64,000 nucleotides of DNA from Puteibacter caeruleilacunae (GTDB lineage Bacteria > Bacteroidota > Bacteroidia > Bacteroidales > Prolixibacteraceae). A program made the translations under genes and the position numbers. The notes under the pieces are model-generated. The model was not told the origin of the DNA, did not search any database, and saw only the letters and a program-made list of their open reading frames with translations. Of the stretch, positions 26,453-36,057 are shown piece after piece. The stretch lies in assembly GCA_005217565.1 (NCBI GenBank), contig SJCO01000006.1, forward strand, positions 232,388 through 296,387, in the 5' to 3' direction. Numbering within the stretch: the stretch's first letter is position 1; each line of letters starts with the position of its first letter.

Positions 26453-28264
26453 TTAATGAATTGTTTCAAGTATTATATCGTCGCTTGTCATTTCAATGTC
26501 AGAAATTGTCATAGCTGTCTCAATTAGCGCCAGGTGTGAGTAAGCCTGAGGGAAATTCCCAAGTAATCTCTTTGATTCAAAGTCAATGTCTTCACTAAAT
26601 AAACCCAGGTGATTTGAATATTTTAGTAGTTGATTGAACTTCTTTTTTGCTTCTTCTTTATGTCCGATTTTATAGAGACTATTAATTAGCCAGAAAGTAC
26701 AAATGGTGAACGATGATTTTGGTGTTCCAAAGTCGTCTTTGTTTTTGTACCTAAACATTAATCCATTATGTTCTAGTTCAGACTGAATAGCAAGTACTGT
26801 GCTTTTATATCGCTTGTCGCTTGCTTTAAGAAAACCGTAGGTTTCCATAAGGAGGACAGCTGCATCCATTTCGCAATTATCATATGACTGGGTAAATGCT
26901 TGTCGCGATTCGCACCATGCTTTTTCTAAGATATCTGCTTTGATCTTGTTGGCTAAGGCTACCCATTCTTTGATGTAGTCATGCTGTTGAAGAAGTTTGG
27001 CAATTTTGGCTGCTCTATCAACAGCTACCCAACATAGGACTTTACTAAAAGTGAAATGCTTTGATTCTCCTCTGATTTCCCAGATACCTTTGTCTGGTTT
27101 TGTCCAGTTTCGTTTAACAATCTTAACAACATTTCTAACGATGGTCCATAATTCCTCACTCTGAGCTAATGATGTATCAAAGAGTTTAAAATTCTGATAA
27201 ATAACATCGATGAGTATACCATAGATGTCATTCTGTTTTTGTTTATAGGCAGCATTACCAATTCTAACGGGTTTAGAACCATGATATCCACTAAGATGAT
27301 CTAGTTCTATTTCAGTAAGTTTTCGCTCACCATCTATTCCATACATGATTTGCATGCTATCTGCCTTGTCTTCCATTATCTCAGTAATGAAATTAAGGTA
27401 TCTACGCGCCACGTTAAAATGTCCAAGTGCGATTAGAATTCTCACAGCCATCGAGGCATCTCTAATCCAGCAAAATCGATAGTCCCAGTTCCTAACCTCT
27501 CCAATTGTTTCGGGTAGTGATGTGGTAAGTGCCGCAAGCATTGCTCCTGTCTTTTGCGAACTAAGCAGTTTTAGTACCAAAGCACTACGTGTTATCTGTT
27601 CATTGTAGTCTTTTAGTTTGGTAGTCCTTTCTGCCCAGTTTAGCCAGTAGACTTTTGTTCGTTGAAGTTTCAAATATGATCGCTCTATTGATTGAGTCAA
27701 CAGTTTTTGATGGTAACTGACCAAACAGTACTTATCCTTAGTCAGAGTTATAGTTTTCTTATTAAGAATATCCTTATGCTTAAAATCTGTATACAAATAA
27801 AGAGAATCATAAGTTCCTTTGGTGGTAGAGGCCTTAATATAGTCCTTATTGTCGACTATTTTAGTACTATATCTTGCGTATTCTAGTTTAGGTGTATAGT
27901 CTATGCTGAATTTAGGTTCTCCTGAGATATGTTTAAAATAACGTATCAAATCAGGAGGACAATAATAATCTTTTTCATTGATGTGATATCGAGGCATAAA
28001 ATCATGGATTTCAAAACAACCATCAGCCCCTTCAAATCTAGTAATTAGGATATTTGATCGAAAAGCATAAAACTGCTTTATAGAATATTTTGAATCAGGA
28101 ATAATCGAAAAGTGACCACCTTGTTTGTCATCAAGTATTTTTGCGAAGATCGAAGAAGAATCAAACTCAGGTAAGCACATCCAATCTATCGATCCATCCA
28201 TCGAAACCAGAGCAGCACTTTTACAGTTACCGATGATTCCATAATTTAAGTTGTTCAATTGCAT
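26453..28264 (-). CDS. GH15 family glycosidase (trehalase or glucoamylase type)
   Basis: Cytosolic inverting alpha-glucosidase of 603 residues without a signal peptide. An N-terminal beta domain (NYGIIGNCKSAALVSMDGSIDWMCLPEFDS, about 6-36) leads into the (alpha/alpha)6 barrel, with EVRNWDYRFCWIRDASMAVRI, the typical GH15 active-site block, and GIWEIRGESKHFTFSKVLCW with the candidate acid Glu. Characterised cytosolic GH15 proteins of this type include trehalases. The divergent neighbour makes trehalose, which favours trehalase here; a glucoamylase remains possible. Confidence 0.85.
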   Translation of the reverse strand: MQLNNLNYGIIGNCKSAALVSMDGSIDWMCLPEFDSSSIFAKILDDKQGGHFSIIPDSKYSIKQFYAFRSNILITRFEGADGCFEIHDFMPRYHINEKDYYCPPDLIRYFKHISGEPKFSIDYTPKLEYARYSTKIVDNKDYIKASTTKGTYDSLYLYTDFKHKDILNKKTITLTKDKYCLVSYHQKLLTQSIERSYLKLQRTKVYWLNWAERTTKLKDYNEQITRSALVLKLLSSQKTGAMLAALTTSLPETIGEVRNWDYRFCWIRDASMAVRILIALGHFNVARRYLNFITEIMEDKADSMQIMYGIDGERKLTEIELDHLSGYHGSKPVRIGNAAYKQKQNDIYGILIDVIYQNFKLFDTSLAQSEELWTIVRNVVKIVKRNWTKPDKGIWEIRGESKHFTFSKVLCWVAVDRAAKIAKLLQQHDYIKEWVALANKIKADILEKAWCESRQAFTQSYDNCEMDAAVLLMETYGFLKASDKRYKSTVLAIQSELEHNGLMFRYKNKDDFGTPKSSFTICTFWLINSLYKIGHKEEAKKKFNQLLKYSNHLGLFSEDIDFESKRLLGNFPQAYSHLALIETAMTISDIEMTSDDIILETIH

Positions 28265-28470
28265 AATCCTATCTTTTTGAAATATGGATGAACGTAAGTT
28301 AATAAATTATTGTTGCTGAAAATCATCAACTGTGTTTAATCTGTGAGAAATGTGTTCTGTAGAATATGTTTTAAGCTAATATTAACAAAACCAATACCCT
28401 ACTAATGATATGTATGGAGAGTCTCTTAATTATACTATATTTAAGAATACTCAATCAAACTATGTTTTTT

Positions 28471-30732
28471 ATGCCAAAGATTCACATTGTTTCTAATCGA
28501 TTACCACTAAGTATAAATAAAAATGATAACGAAATTTCAGCAGTTCCCAGTGTAGGAGGACTTGCTACAGGGATGCGTTCGATTTATAAAGACTATGGTG
28601 GGAAATGGATAGGGTGGACAGGAATAAATGAGGAAGATATATTGCCTGAAGATCAGGGGTATATTGATGATATTTTAGAGAAAAATAGCTGCATTGGAGT
28701 CTCCTTGTCATCCAATGAAGTAACCTTGTTTTACGAAGGTTTTAGTAATAATACTATATGGCCCCTATTTCATTATTTTACCCAATATACTGCCCATGAT
28801 CATGCAGCATGGGATGCTTATAAAGAGGTAAACCAGAAGTTTGCCGATAAAGCATTGGAAGTTGCAGAGGACGGTGATATTGTATGGATTCATGACTACC
28901 AGTTGTTGTTGGTGCCAGAGATGATTAAAGCTCGAAGGCCTAGTGTGACGGTTGGTTTCTTTCTGCACATTCCGTTCCCGTCATTTGAGGTATTTCGAAT
29001 ACTTCCATGGCGAAAGGAATTGCTACAAGGCGTGTTAGGTGCCGATTTGATAGGATTTCATACATACGATTATCAACGACACTTTTTTAGTTGTGTGCGA
29101 CGAATATTGGGGTATGAAATCTCGTTTAATAAGATTCACCTTGAAGATCGAATAATCCTAACAGATGCTTTCCCTATGGGGATCGACTATGAGAAGTTTC
29201 ATAAGTCAGCGATTGCTAATATTCAGAAGCCATTAAATGAGAAGTCAGACCTTTCGAAAGAGCTAGAAAAATACTTCTTACTTGGGGATAACCAACGATT
29301 GGTTTTATCTATTGATCGTATGGATTATTCCAAAGGAATTCCAAATCGTCTACGAGCTTTCGAGATGTTTCTTGAGAAATATCCTGAGTATATTGGCTGT
29401 GTTACGATGATAATGTTGGCGGTGCCATCGAGAGATGAAGTTGAGCGATATATTCAGTTGAAAAAAGAGGTTGATGAATTGGTCGGTCGTATTAACGGTC
29501 GATTTGGATCAATAAACTATACTCCGATATGGTATTTTTATCGCTCTTTACCATTTGATAATTTAATTGAGCTGTACAGTTCTTCTAGTGTCGCTTTAAT
29601 CACTCCAGTAAGAGATGGAATGAATTTAGTGGCTAAAGAGTACGTTGCTTGTAGAACGAGTAACACTGGAGTTGTAATTCTTAGCGAGATGGCAGGAGTT
29701 GCAAAAGAGATGGGTGAAGCCTTGATTATTAATCCTAATAATGAGGAGGAAATCGCAGAAGCTATCGCTCAAGCCTTGAAAATGTCAATTGAGGAGCAAC
29801 AAGAGCGTATGTTATTGTTACAGGATAGAATAAAGCGATATAATGTATTTAAATGGTCACAGGAATTCCTCGATGGCTTGCATCGCATAAAGGAATTTCA
29901 GCAGAATTTTCTGGCCAAAAAGATTACTGATAAGATCAATCAAAAGATCCAGTCGCAATATTCTTCCGCAGAGAAACGCATGATTTTTCTTGATTATGAT
30001 GGTACTTTATCTGGATTTAAAGCGAATCCTCAGGATGCGAAACCAGACCAGGAATTGCTTGATTTACTAGAGGACCTACAGCGCGATCCAAGAAATATTA
30101 TAACAATCATTAGTGGAAGAGATAGGGAGACGCTTGAAAAGTGGTTAGGCCACTTTAAGGTCAACCTTATTGTTGAGCATGGTGTGTGGTTGAAGACATA
30201 TGGAGAAGAGTGGGAACTTATAGCTAATGTTAACAATTCCTGGATGCCTCAGATTAGGCCTATTCTAGAAACCTTTGTTGATCGAACTCCTGGGACTAAC
30301 ATTGAAGAGAAGAATTATTCGTTAGTATGGCATTACAGGAAGGCTGAGCCAGAGCAGGGAGAATTGAGAGCTAATGAGTTGAAAGATAGTCTTCATACCC
30401 TTACAGCTAATCTTGACCTGGAGATCATGGAAGGGAATAAGGTAATTGAGGTTAAAAGTGGTGGAATTAATAAAGGTGTTGCAGCCTTGAGGTTTTTGCA
30501 AAATAAAGCATTTGATTTTGTTATCGCGATTGGAGATGACTGGACCGATGAGTATATGTTCCGCGAATTAGGTAATCATGAACAGACTAAAGATTGTGCA
30601 GTCACAATAAAAGTTGGATTGAAAAACACTTCGGCAGGTTATAAGTTAGAATCTGTTGGAGCTGTAAGAAAATTTCTGAAGGGACTTACAGTGTTAAACA
30701 CTACAAAGAATCAAGAAACTCAGGAAGTATAA
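28471..30732 (+). CDS. otsAB: Fused trehalose-6-phosphate synthase/phosphatase
   Basis: Makes trehalose in two steps: UDP-glucose plus glucose-6-phosphate to trehalose-6-phosphate, then dephosphorylation. Residues ~1-475 are a GT20 synthase (HIVSNRLPLS, GLATGMRSIYKDYGGKWIGWTG, VWIHDYQLLLVP, DRMDYSKGIPNRLRAFE). Residues ~500-745 are a HAD-type phosphatase (MIFLDYDGTLSGF with the nucleophile Asp, IGDDWTDEYMF). The ATG at 28471 gives 753 residues and puts the first strand at the N-terminus; an ATG three codons earlier is possible. It is divergent from the GH15 gene, so synthesis and breakdown are paired. It ends at a hairpin. Confidence 0.95.
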   Translation: MPKIHIVSNRLPLSINKNDNEISAVPSVGGLATGMRSIYKDYGGKWIGWTGINEEDILPEDQGYIDDILEKNSCIGVSLSSNEVTLFYEGFSNNTIWPLFHYFTQYTAHDHAAWDAYKEVNQKFADKALEVAEDGDIVWIHDYQLLLVPEMIKARRPSVTVGFFLHIPFPSFEVFRILPWRKELLQGVLGADLIGFHTYDYQRHFFSCVRRILGYEISFNKIHLEDRIILTDAFPMGIDYEKFHKSAIANIQKPLNEKSDLSKELEKYFLLGDNQRLVLSIDRMDYSKGIPNRLRAFEMFLEKYPEYIGCVTMIMLAVPSRDEVERYIQLKKEVDELVGRINGRFGSINYTPIWYFYRSLPFDNLIELYSSSSVALITPVRDGMNLVAKEYVACRTSNTGVVILSEMAGVAKEMGEALIINPNNEEEIAEAIAQALKMSIEEQQERMLLLQDRIKRYNVFKWSQEFLDGLHRIKEFQQNFLAKKITDKINQKIQSQYSSAEKRMIFLDYDGTLSGFKANPQDAKPDQELLDLLEDLQRDPRNIITIISGRDRETLEKWLGHFKVNLIVEHGVWLKTYGEEWELIANVNNSWMPQIRPILETFVDRTPGTNIEEKNYSLVWHYRKAEPEQGELRANELKDSLHTLTANLDLEIMEGNKVIEVKSGGINKGVAALRFLQNKAFDFVIAIGDDWTDEYMFRELGNHEQTKDCAVTIKVGLKNTSAGYKLESVGAVRKFLKGLTVLNTTKNQETQEV

Positions 30733-30737
30733 AAGAA

Positions 30738-30766
30738 TAAAGGGATGGTTTAAAGCCATCCCTTTA
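30738..30766. terminator. Bidirectional terminator between otsAB and the betaine-binding gene
   Basis: TAAAGGGATGG (30738-30748) pairs with CCATCCCTTTA (30756-30766) between convergent genes. Confidence 0.82.
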
Positions 30767-30785
30767 TCTATATAATGTCATATCT

Positions 30786-31640
30786 TTAATTAAACCAGGC
30801 GTCAACAAATGCCTTGTTTTCGTGATACCACTTACGTGCAGCTTCATCTTCTTTTCCAGGATTAGCTTCAATTGCAATCATCAAGCTTCCCAATTTTTCA
30901 TCAGTCATCTTGAAGTTCTTAAAGAACGTTGCCAATTCAGGATTTTTGGCTGACCATCCTTTGGTTGCTATAATCTCAATGGTTTCTGCATTTCCATAAA
31001 TCTTCTTAGGATCTTCAAGAATCTTTAAGTCGTATTTAGTGAATTTAGTGTGAGGTTTCCATCCTGTAAATACAATAAACTCTTTTTTATCGTAAGCTCT
31101 TTTCAGAGAAGCTAGCATCCCAGCTTCGCTGGAAGCCATAAGTTCATAATCAAGCTCGTAATCTTCAATAGCTTTTTGAGTGAGCTTCATCATTCCGGCA
31201 CCGGGATCGATACCAACAATTTTTCCCTGTACTTTATCCTTAATGGTATTTAGTTCGGCAAGAGAATTGATTGGTACATATTGAGGAACCACTAAGCCTA
31301 TTTTACCTTCGGTATAAACAATGCCAACATTTTCCAGCTTATCGCCAAACCTGTCGAGATAAGGCTTGTGTGTGACAGGTTTCCATACCTCCATGAATAG
31401 GTCGGCATTTCCTTTTGCTACTGCTGCAAAAACCGGAGCAACGTTTGCATTTATCAGATTCACTTTATATCCTTTCTCTTCAAGTACAACCTTTGCCAAA
31501 TGTGTATCAGCAATACATTCCAACCAGTTAACCATTGCAATGGTTACTTCTTTCTTTGCCTCTGCGTCTTTTTTCTTTCCTCCACATGCTGAAAGTAGTA
31601 TTGCACATGTAAAAAGAATGCTTATTGTAATATTTCTCAT
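30786..31640 (-). CDS. opuAC: Glycine betaine ABC transporter substrate-binding lipoprotein (OpuAC type)
   Basis: Captures quaternary-amine osmolytes outside the inner membrane. The 284-residue protein has a lipoprotein signal (lipobox LLSAC, Cys19) and then the OpuAC fold. Residues typical of the betaine cage are Trp in MVNWLECIADTHL, VWKP and FTGWKPHTKF. It is the last gene of a porin-ATPase-permease-binding protein operon. Proline betaine, carnitine or choline are also possible ligands; the Trp pattern supports a quaternary amine in general. Confidence 0.9.
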   Translation of the reverse strand: MRNITISILFTCAILLSACGGKKKDAEAKKEVTIAMVNWLECIADTHLAKVVLEEKGYKVNLINANVAPVFAAVAKGNADLFMEVWKPVTHKPYLDRFGDKLENVGIVYTEGKIGLVVPQYVPINSLAELNTIKDKVQGKIVGIDPGAGMMKLTQKAIEDYELDYELMASSEAGMLASLKRAYDKKEFIVFTGWKPHTKFTKYDLKILEDPKKIYGNAETIEIIATKGWSAKNPELATFFKNFKMTDEKLGSLMIAIEANPGKEDEAARKWYHENKAFVDAWFN

Positions 31641-31695
31641 CTTTCAATTTTTTTGTCCTATAGTTTTTGCGACTACGGGAATGTGGTAAATAATG

Positions 31696-32517
31696 TTATT
31701 TCTTTTTCGATTTCTTACCCAGGTTTTGAGTAATTCTATCGAGAATCATAGCCAATAGTACTACAGCTAAGCCACTTTCGAAACCAAGTCCGATTCTCAA
31801 TTGACTGATACCTTGTAGTACAATTTCTCCTAGTCCCTTGGCTCCAATCATGCTGGCAATAACGACCATTGATAGTGACATCATAATGGTTTGGTTAACT
31901 CCAGTAAGAATAGTTGGCATTGCCAATGGAAGTTCCACTTTTCGTAATAACTGCATAGGTGTTGCACCAAATGCTTTAGTTGCTTCTACGATATCTTCAG
32001 GTACTTGGGCTATACCAAGTGAAGTTAGTCGTACAACAGGAGGCATTGCAAAGATGATTGTGGCGAATGTTCCAGGAACAGTTCCTAGTCCGAAGAACAA
32101 TACGGCAGGGATCAAATATACAAATGCAGGCATTGTTTGCATGAAATCCAGGATAGGGCGAATAATACTGTTTGCTGTTTTATTCTTTGCTGACCATATA
32201 CCTAGAGGGATTCCTGTTGCTAGTGCAATGATTGTTGATCCTAACACCAGAGAAAATGTTTGCATTGTCTCTTCCCAAAAGCCCATCAAATAAATGAATA
32301 CCAAGCCTAGTAGGGTTAAAATTCCATTTTTAATTCCTGCTTTCCAGAAAGCCAATCCAGCAAACAAAGCGATGGTTATATAAAATGGTAACCATACCCA
32401 GAATGATTCAATAAGACCAATCATTGATGTCATACTCTCATTGATCCCATCAAATAATCCGGAGAAGTTATCGGTTAACCAGTTGATTCCTTGTTCTATT
32501 GTGTCTCCTATAATCAT
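31696..32517 (-). CDS. opuAB: Glycine betaine ABC transporter permease (ProW/OpuAB type)
   Basis: Inner-membrane channel subunit of 273 residues with about six membrane helices. The EAA loop that docks on the ATPase is EATKAFGATPMQLLRKVELPLAMP. The start codon overlaps the end of the ATPase gene by four bases (ATGA type), so the two are translationally coupled. The permease is separate from the binding protein, unlike fused OpuABC forms. Confidence 0.94.
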   Translation of the reverse strand: MIIGDTIEQGINWLTDNFSGLFDGINESMTSMIGLIESFWVWLPFYITIALFAGLAFWKAGIKNGILTLLGLVFIYLMGFWEETMQTFSLVLGSTIIALATGIPLGIWSAKNKTANSIIRPILDFMQTMPAFVYLIPAVLFFGLGTVPGTFATIIFAMPPVVRLTSLGIAQVPEDIVEATKAFGATPMQLLRKVELPLAMPTILTGVNQTIMMSLSMVVIASMIGAKGLGEIVLQGISQLRIGLGFESGLAVVLLAMILDRITQNLGKKSKKK

Positions 32518-33740
32518 AAATCGTAGGCTTTTTGAATGATGTCACTAATTTCGTCCTTATCTTTTCCAGTCATTTCTGCAATTACCGAAGTCTGACTAAC
32601 TGTTCCAAGTAAGTGATTTTCTTCATTTACTACAGGAATTGATCGGGTAGTCTTCGATAGTAACGGTAGAATGTCTTCAACTGTGGCCTCAGCAGTAACT
32701 GTCATTGCTTCTGGCTTGATAGCCTCCTCGATTGACTTAATCTCTTTTTTCTTGAGATTCACAGCATCCTCAATATTTATGAAGCCAAGAAATGTTCTGT
32801 TGGTTCGTACCACTGGCAATGAACTCAATCCTTTTTCTCGCATTTTGCGGACAACAACTGCAGGTCCATCCTTTTTCAGACGGGCAATAGTTGGTTTGGT
32901 AAACATGATGCTACCAGCAGTAACCACCTTACTTCTATCAACATTTTCAACAAATGAGGTAACATAGTCGTTGGCAGGATTGGTTATGATTTCTTCAGAT
33001 GTTCCAACCTGAACTATTTCACCATCTTTCATAATGGCAATGCGATCACCTAACTTAATTGCCTCATCAAGATCGTGAGTAATAAATACAATCGTTTTTT
33101 GCATTTTTTCCTGAAGTAACAATAATTCATCCTGCATTTGAGAGCGGATAAGCGGATCTAAGGCAGAAAAGGCCTCGTCCATAAGCAATACTTCAGGATT
33201 ATTTGCTAAACCTCTTGCCAGACCAACGCGCTGCTGCATTCCACCAGAAAGTTCACTTACCTTCTGATTCTCATATCCCTTCAGGTCAACCAATTCAATT
33301 GTTTCCATTGCTCTGGTTTCCCTCTCTTCTTTCGAAATGCCTTGTAATTCAAGACCGAAAGCAACATTACTTAGTACTGTGCGGTGAGGAAGTAGTCCAA
33401 AATGCTGAAAAACCATAGCCAGTTCTTTTCTACGGATTTCCAGTAGCTCTTTATCCGACATATTGGTAATGTCATCTTTGTTGATAAAGATTTTACCAAT
33501 TGTTGGATTGATCAAACGGTTAAGACACCTTAGAAGAGTTGATTTTCCACTTCCGGAGAGTCCCATGATCACAAAGATTTCACCTTCGTTGATCGTAAGG
33601 TTTGCATCTCTTACTGCTACCGTACATCCAGTTTTTTCAAGAATCTCCGATTTGCCTTGACCCTTTTTCAACAGGTCTATAGCTTTGGAACGATTCTTTC
33701 CAAAAACCAGCGATAAGTTTTCTATTTTGATTTTTTCCAT
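32514..33740 (-). CDS. opuAA: Glycine betaine ABC transporter ATP-binding subunit (ProV/OpuAA type)
   Basis: Energises betaine uptake. In order it carries Walker A (MGLSGSGKSTLLRCLN), Q-loop (VFQHFGLLPHRTVLSN), signature LSGGMQQRVGLARGL, Walker B (VLLMDEAFSALDPLIR) and the switch His (FITHDLDEA). Two C-terminal CBS domains (about 270-405) follow, which in OpuA sense ionic strength. The ATG at 33740 (408 residues) starts four bases after the porin stop; a frame 21 codons longer would overlap that gene and lacks similarity. Confidence 0.95.
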   Translation of the reverse strand: MEKIKIENLSLVFGKNRSKAIDLLKKGQGKSEILEKTGCTVAVRDANLTINEGEIFVIMGLSGSGKSTLLRCLNRLINPTIGKIFINKDDITNMSDKELLEIRRKELAMVFQHFGLLPHRTVLSNVAFGLELQGISKEERETRAMETIELVDLKGYENQKVSELSGGMQQRVGLARGLANNPEVLLMDEAFSALDPLIRSQMQDELLLLQEKMQKTIVFITHDLDEAIKLGDRIAIMKDGEIVQVGTSEEIITNPANDYVTSFVENVDRSKVVTAGSIMFTKPTIARLKKDGPAVVVRKMREKGLSSLPVVRTNRTFLGFINIEDAVNLKKKEIKSIEEAIKPEAMTVTAEATVEDILPLLSKTTRSIPVVNEENHLLGTVSQTSVIAEMTGKDKDEISDIIQKAYDL

Positions 33741-33744
33741 ATTT

Positions 33745-34932
33745 CTAGAAATAATATCCGATGTTAATATTGAAACGTTTGTTCCAATCAGCGTCTTCAT
33801 CACCTACACCTAGTCCTTTACCGAAGGAAGAAGTCAACCAAGGCTGATTTTTTCCAATGGCATAATCGATGTATGTGTAAACAGGTCCTGCAGAGATTAA
33901 AACTCCAGGAATTAAATGATGCATGTCGGCATATTCTTTTTTCACCTTGTCGATATACGAATAGTCAACATACGCCTGGATGCTTTTAATTGGTCCCAGG
34001 TCTACATCAAAGCTCTTTGCAATACCTGCAGAGTAAATGTCTGCTTTAGCAGCAACATCGTATGGAGTACCAAACGCTCCCATTTGAATAATGTCAAGTT
34101 TGGTACCATCATCAGCTTTCGCTTTATAATTGTAATTAATGTATGATCCTTTAAAGTTCCATCCTTTTCCCCAGTTACCTACCAAGTGTGCACAAAGCGC
34201 GGTACTTATCTCAGCTTTGTCTAATTCACTGTTGTAAATTCCGCCAACTTGACCGGAAAGTCCAACTTCAACATTATCACTGATATGATATGCACCTCTT
34301 ACATTAAATTGGTTTAATTCGCGAATGTGTGCATCAACTGTTTCTGTACCAACTTTTCCAACTCCTGGTGTTATGTCGTATGAATATCTTCCAGGGCCTG
34401 CGTTGCCATAGGTAACTCCACTTGCCGACGGGCCTTCAGGTTCTGCCTGACGGAAGTAAGCAAAGCTTAGATCAAGGTTGTCAATTCCAGAATAGTCGAA
34501 TTTAATACCGATGTCGTAATCATCTTCTAAACCAACGTAGTACTGTCCTTGGAACCACCATGAGTGGGATGCAAATTTTGTGATACCAAAAGGCACTTGC
34601 ATAACACCTAGTTTCATGTATAAGTTTTCGTTGAATTCATATCCGAGGTATCCATGGTGGATGAAGTGGGTGTCAAATGTTGGGTAGAAACGATATTCGA
34701 AGCTGAAGTCAATTCCTCCCTGTGTACCGTCTACATTTAAACGCCAAACATCCCATGTAAATTCAGGTTGTGTACCCTTGTCAACCCAGCTTTTTGCAAA
34801 AATGTTAAATCGAACGCAACCACCAAATTTGAAGTTATTCTGCTTCTCTTGTGCTGTGATTGTTGATGTTAGAAAAATAAAAAATAAAGAAATGAATAAG
34901 TTTTTTGTAAGTCTTCTTTTCAATGAACACAT
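33745..34932 (-). CDS. Outer-membrane porin-like protein heading the betaine operon
   Basis: A 395-residue exported protein with a signal peptide (ending STITAQ). The remainder looks like an outer-membrane beta-barrel: alternating aromatic strands, GYLGYEFNENLYMKLGVMQVPFGITKF, and a C-terminal aromatic end (FNINIGYYF) typical of BAM substrates. It resembles phosphate-selective porin O/P-like proteins. The opuAA gene starts four bases after its stop, so it is the first gene of the transporter operon. I infer that it passes betaine or related osmolytes through the outer membrane. A full promoter precedes it. Confidence 0.82.
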   Translation of the reverse strand: MCSLKRRLTKNLFISLFFIFLTSTITAQEKQNNFKFGGCVRFNIFAKSWVDKGTQPEFTWDVWRLNVDGTQGGIDFSFEYRFYPTFDTHFIHHGYLGYEFNENLYMKLGVMQVPFGITKFASHSWWFQGQYYVGLEDDYDIGIKFDYSGIDNLDLSFAYFRQAEPEGPSASGVTYGNAGPGRYSYDITPGVGKVGTETVDAHIRELNQFNVRGAYHISDNVEVGLSGQVGGIYNSELDKAEISTALCAHLVGNWGKGWNFKGSYINYNYKAKADDGTKLDIIQMGAFGTPYDVAAKADIYSAGIAKSFDVDLGPIKSIQAYVDYSYIDKVKKEYADMHHLIPGVLISAGPVYTYIDYAIGKNQPWLTSSFGKGLGVGDEDADWNKRFNINIGYYF

Positions 34933-34995
34933 AAATTTTTGTTTTCAACCTCTATCTCCCTGCTCTTTCAGATGTAGAAATTAGTTTCTATGCGA

Positions 34996-35026
34996 CAAAT
35001 ATATGAAGAAATGTACAGGTGACAAA
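34996..35026 (-). promoter_or_regulatory. Porin-opuABC operon promoter (TTTG-N19-TATATTTG)
   Basis: On the minus strand TTTG (35023-35026) and TATATTTG (34996-35003) are 19 bases apart, an exact match to the Bacteroidota consensus. It lies about 64 bases before the porin start. Confidence 0.8.
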
Positions 35027-35294
35027 TCGATATTGGTGTCTCCAGGTGAGTTAAAGTGCAGCTGTTTAGTGGTTTCGGTGTTGTTTTGGCGTGTCTGGGT
35101 GTTCATGCCCGATTTAACGATAGAATAACATGTTCTCCACGATTTAATCAATTATCTCATAAATTTGAGTGGTTAGAGTTAACTAAATATGCTAATTAAG
35201 TGATAAAAAATTATTAAAAGATAGAAATGTAGAGGGAATTCGTAAGGTTATACCCGATTGAAGGGTAAAAAGAAAAATCTATTGTATAGAACAA

Positions 35295-35344
35295 AATAAA
35301 CCATGTCGGAGATTTATCTAAAATCAATCCCAACATGGTTTATT
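35295..35344 (-). terminator. MarR-gene terminator
   Basis: AATAAACCATGT (35295-35306) pairs with ACATGGTTTATT (35333-35344) around a 26-base loop. A T-rich tail follows on the minus strand. Confidence 0.65.
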
Positions 35345-35378
35345 CAAATCTTATTACTTAAAAATAAGTGAAGAGCTA

Positions 35379-35903
35379 TTACATTGATTCTGAATGATCG
35401 TCCAATTCTTCTCGCGTAGGTGTCATAATGGTTTCCTCGCCAGTAAGCATAGGAGAAGCTTCCAAATGTTCAATTTCTAGCATTTCCACAAGTAAATCAA
35501 GTGCATCGTTAATATTTTCAAGGTCTTCATCTGATATTTTACTCAACTTCGAAGCCAATCGCTGTTGTAGCAAATCAGGTGTATTCTTTAGCATATCATC
35601 GCCCTTCGATGTTAGGGTGATATTCGTTGTTCGTCGATCTCCAATTTTAGGAAGACGTGCCAAAAGTCCTTTTTTCTCCAATCTGCTAATTATTCCAGTA
35701 ACTGTACTGGAATTTAGTTTCAGGTGATCTCTAATGCACTTTTGCGTTGCCTGATAATTTGGAGAAGATTTTAAATACTCCAAACACAGCATTTGGGGAA
35801 TACTAACCCCATAATCTTTTTGCACCTTCTTAGATTCAAGATTTATTGAGCGAACAATTCTTCTTACTTTAATTAAGATTGTTGTGTAATTCATATTCTG
35901 CAT
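35379..35903 (-). CDS. MarR-family transcriptional regulator
   Basis: A 174-residue winged-helix repressor type protein. The DNA-binding core is about residues 35-110: CLEYLKSSPNYQATQKCIRDHLKLNSSTVTGIISRLEKKGLLARLPKIGDRRTTNITLTSKG, with the MarR wing DRRTTNI. N- and C-terminal helices provide dimerisation. It is divergent from the membrane protein-regulator-creD operon 154 bases away and could control that operon, itself or the porin operon. No dedicated operator was identified. Confidence 0.9.
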   Translation of the reverse strand: MQNMNYTTILIKVRRIVRSINLESKKVQKDYGVSIPQMLCLEYLKSSPNYQATQKCIRDHLKLNSSTVTGIISRLEKKGLLARLPKIGDRRTTNITLTSKGDDMLKNTPDLLQQRLASKLSKISDEDLENINDALDLLVEMLEIEHLEASPMLTGEETIMTPTREELDDHSESM

Positions 35904-36032
35904 TCTTTGAAGGCAAAGTTAAATGAAATTTCCTAATGCATGAAGTAAGAGATGTGATGAAGTGCTTTTTCCTGAGCATGATATCATTAAAAATATAAGA
36001 TTGCCTGTTGCATATGTTAATTAAATAGTTTT

Positions 36033-36049
36033 ACTTTGCAGTACAAAGT
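36033..36049 (+). promoter_or_regulatory. Operator-like dyad ACTTTG-N5-CAAAGT, copy 1
   Basis: Perfect six-base arms (36033-36038 and 36044-36049) nine bases before the start at 36058. The same dyad occurs upstream of creD at 37005-37021. It is a likely binding site for the winged-helix regulator encoded between them. Confidence 0.6.
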
Positions 36050-36057
36050 TCTTTGCT

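Larger units (their letters stand above)
34933..35378. other. 446-base spacer between the MarR gene and the porin gene
   Basis: It holds the porin promoter at the left (34996-35026) and the MarR-gene terminator at the right (35295-35344). The middle, roughly 35030-35290, shows no gene, RNA or repeat that I can recognise. Confidence 0.5.

Noticed and set aside
31838-32293. A 151-codon plus-strand frame opposite opuAB
   Set aside because: It mirrors the permease gene, and its composition follows from the complementary codons.
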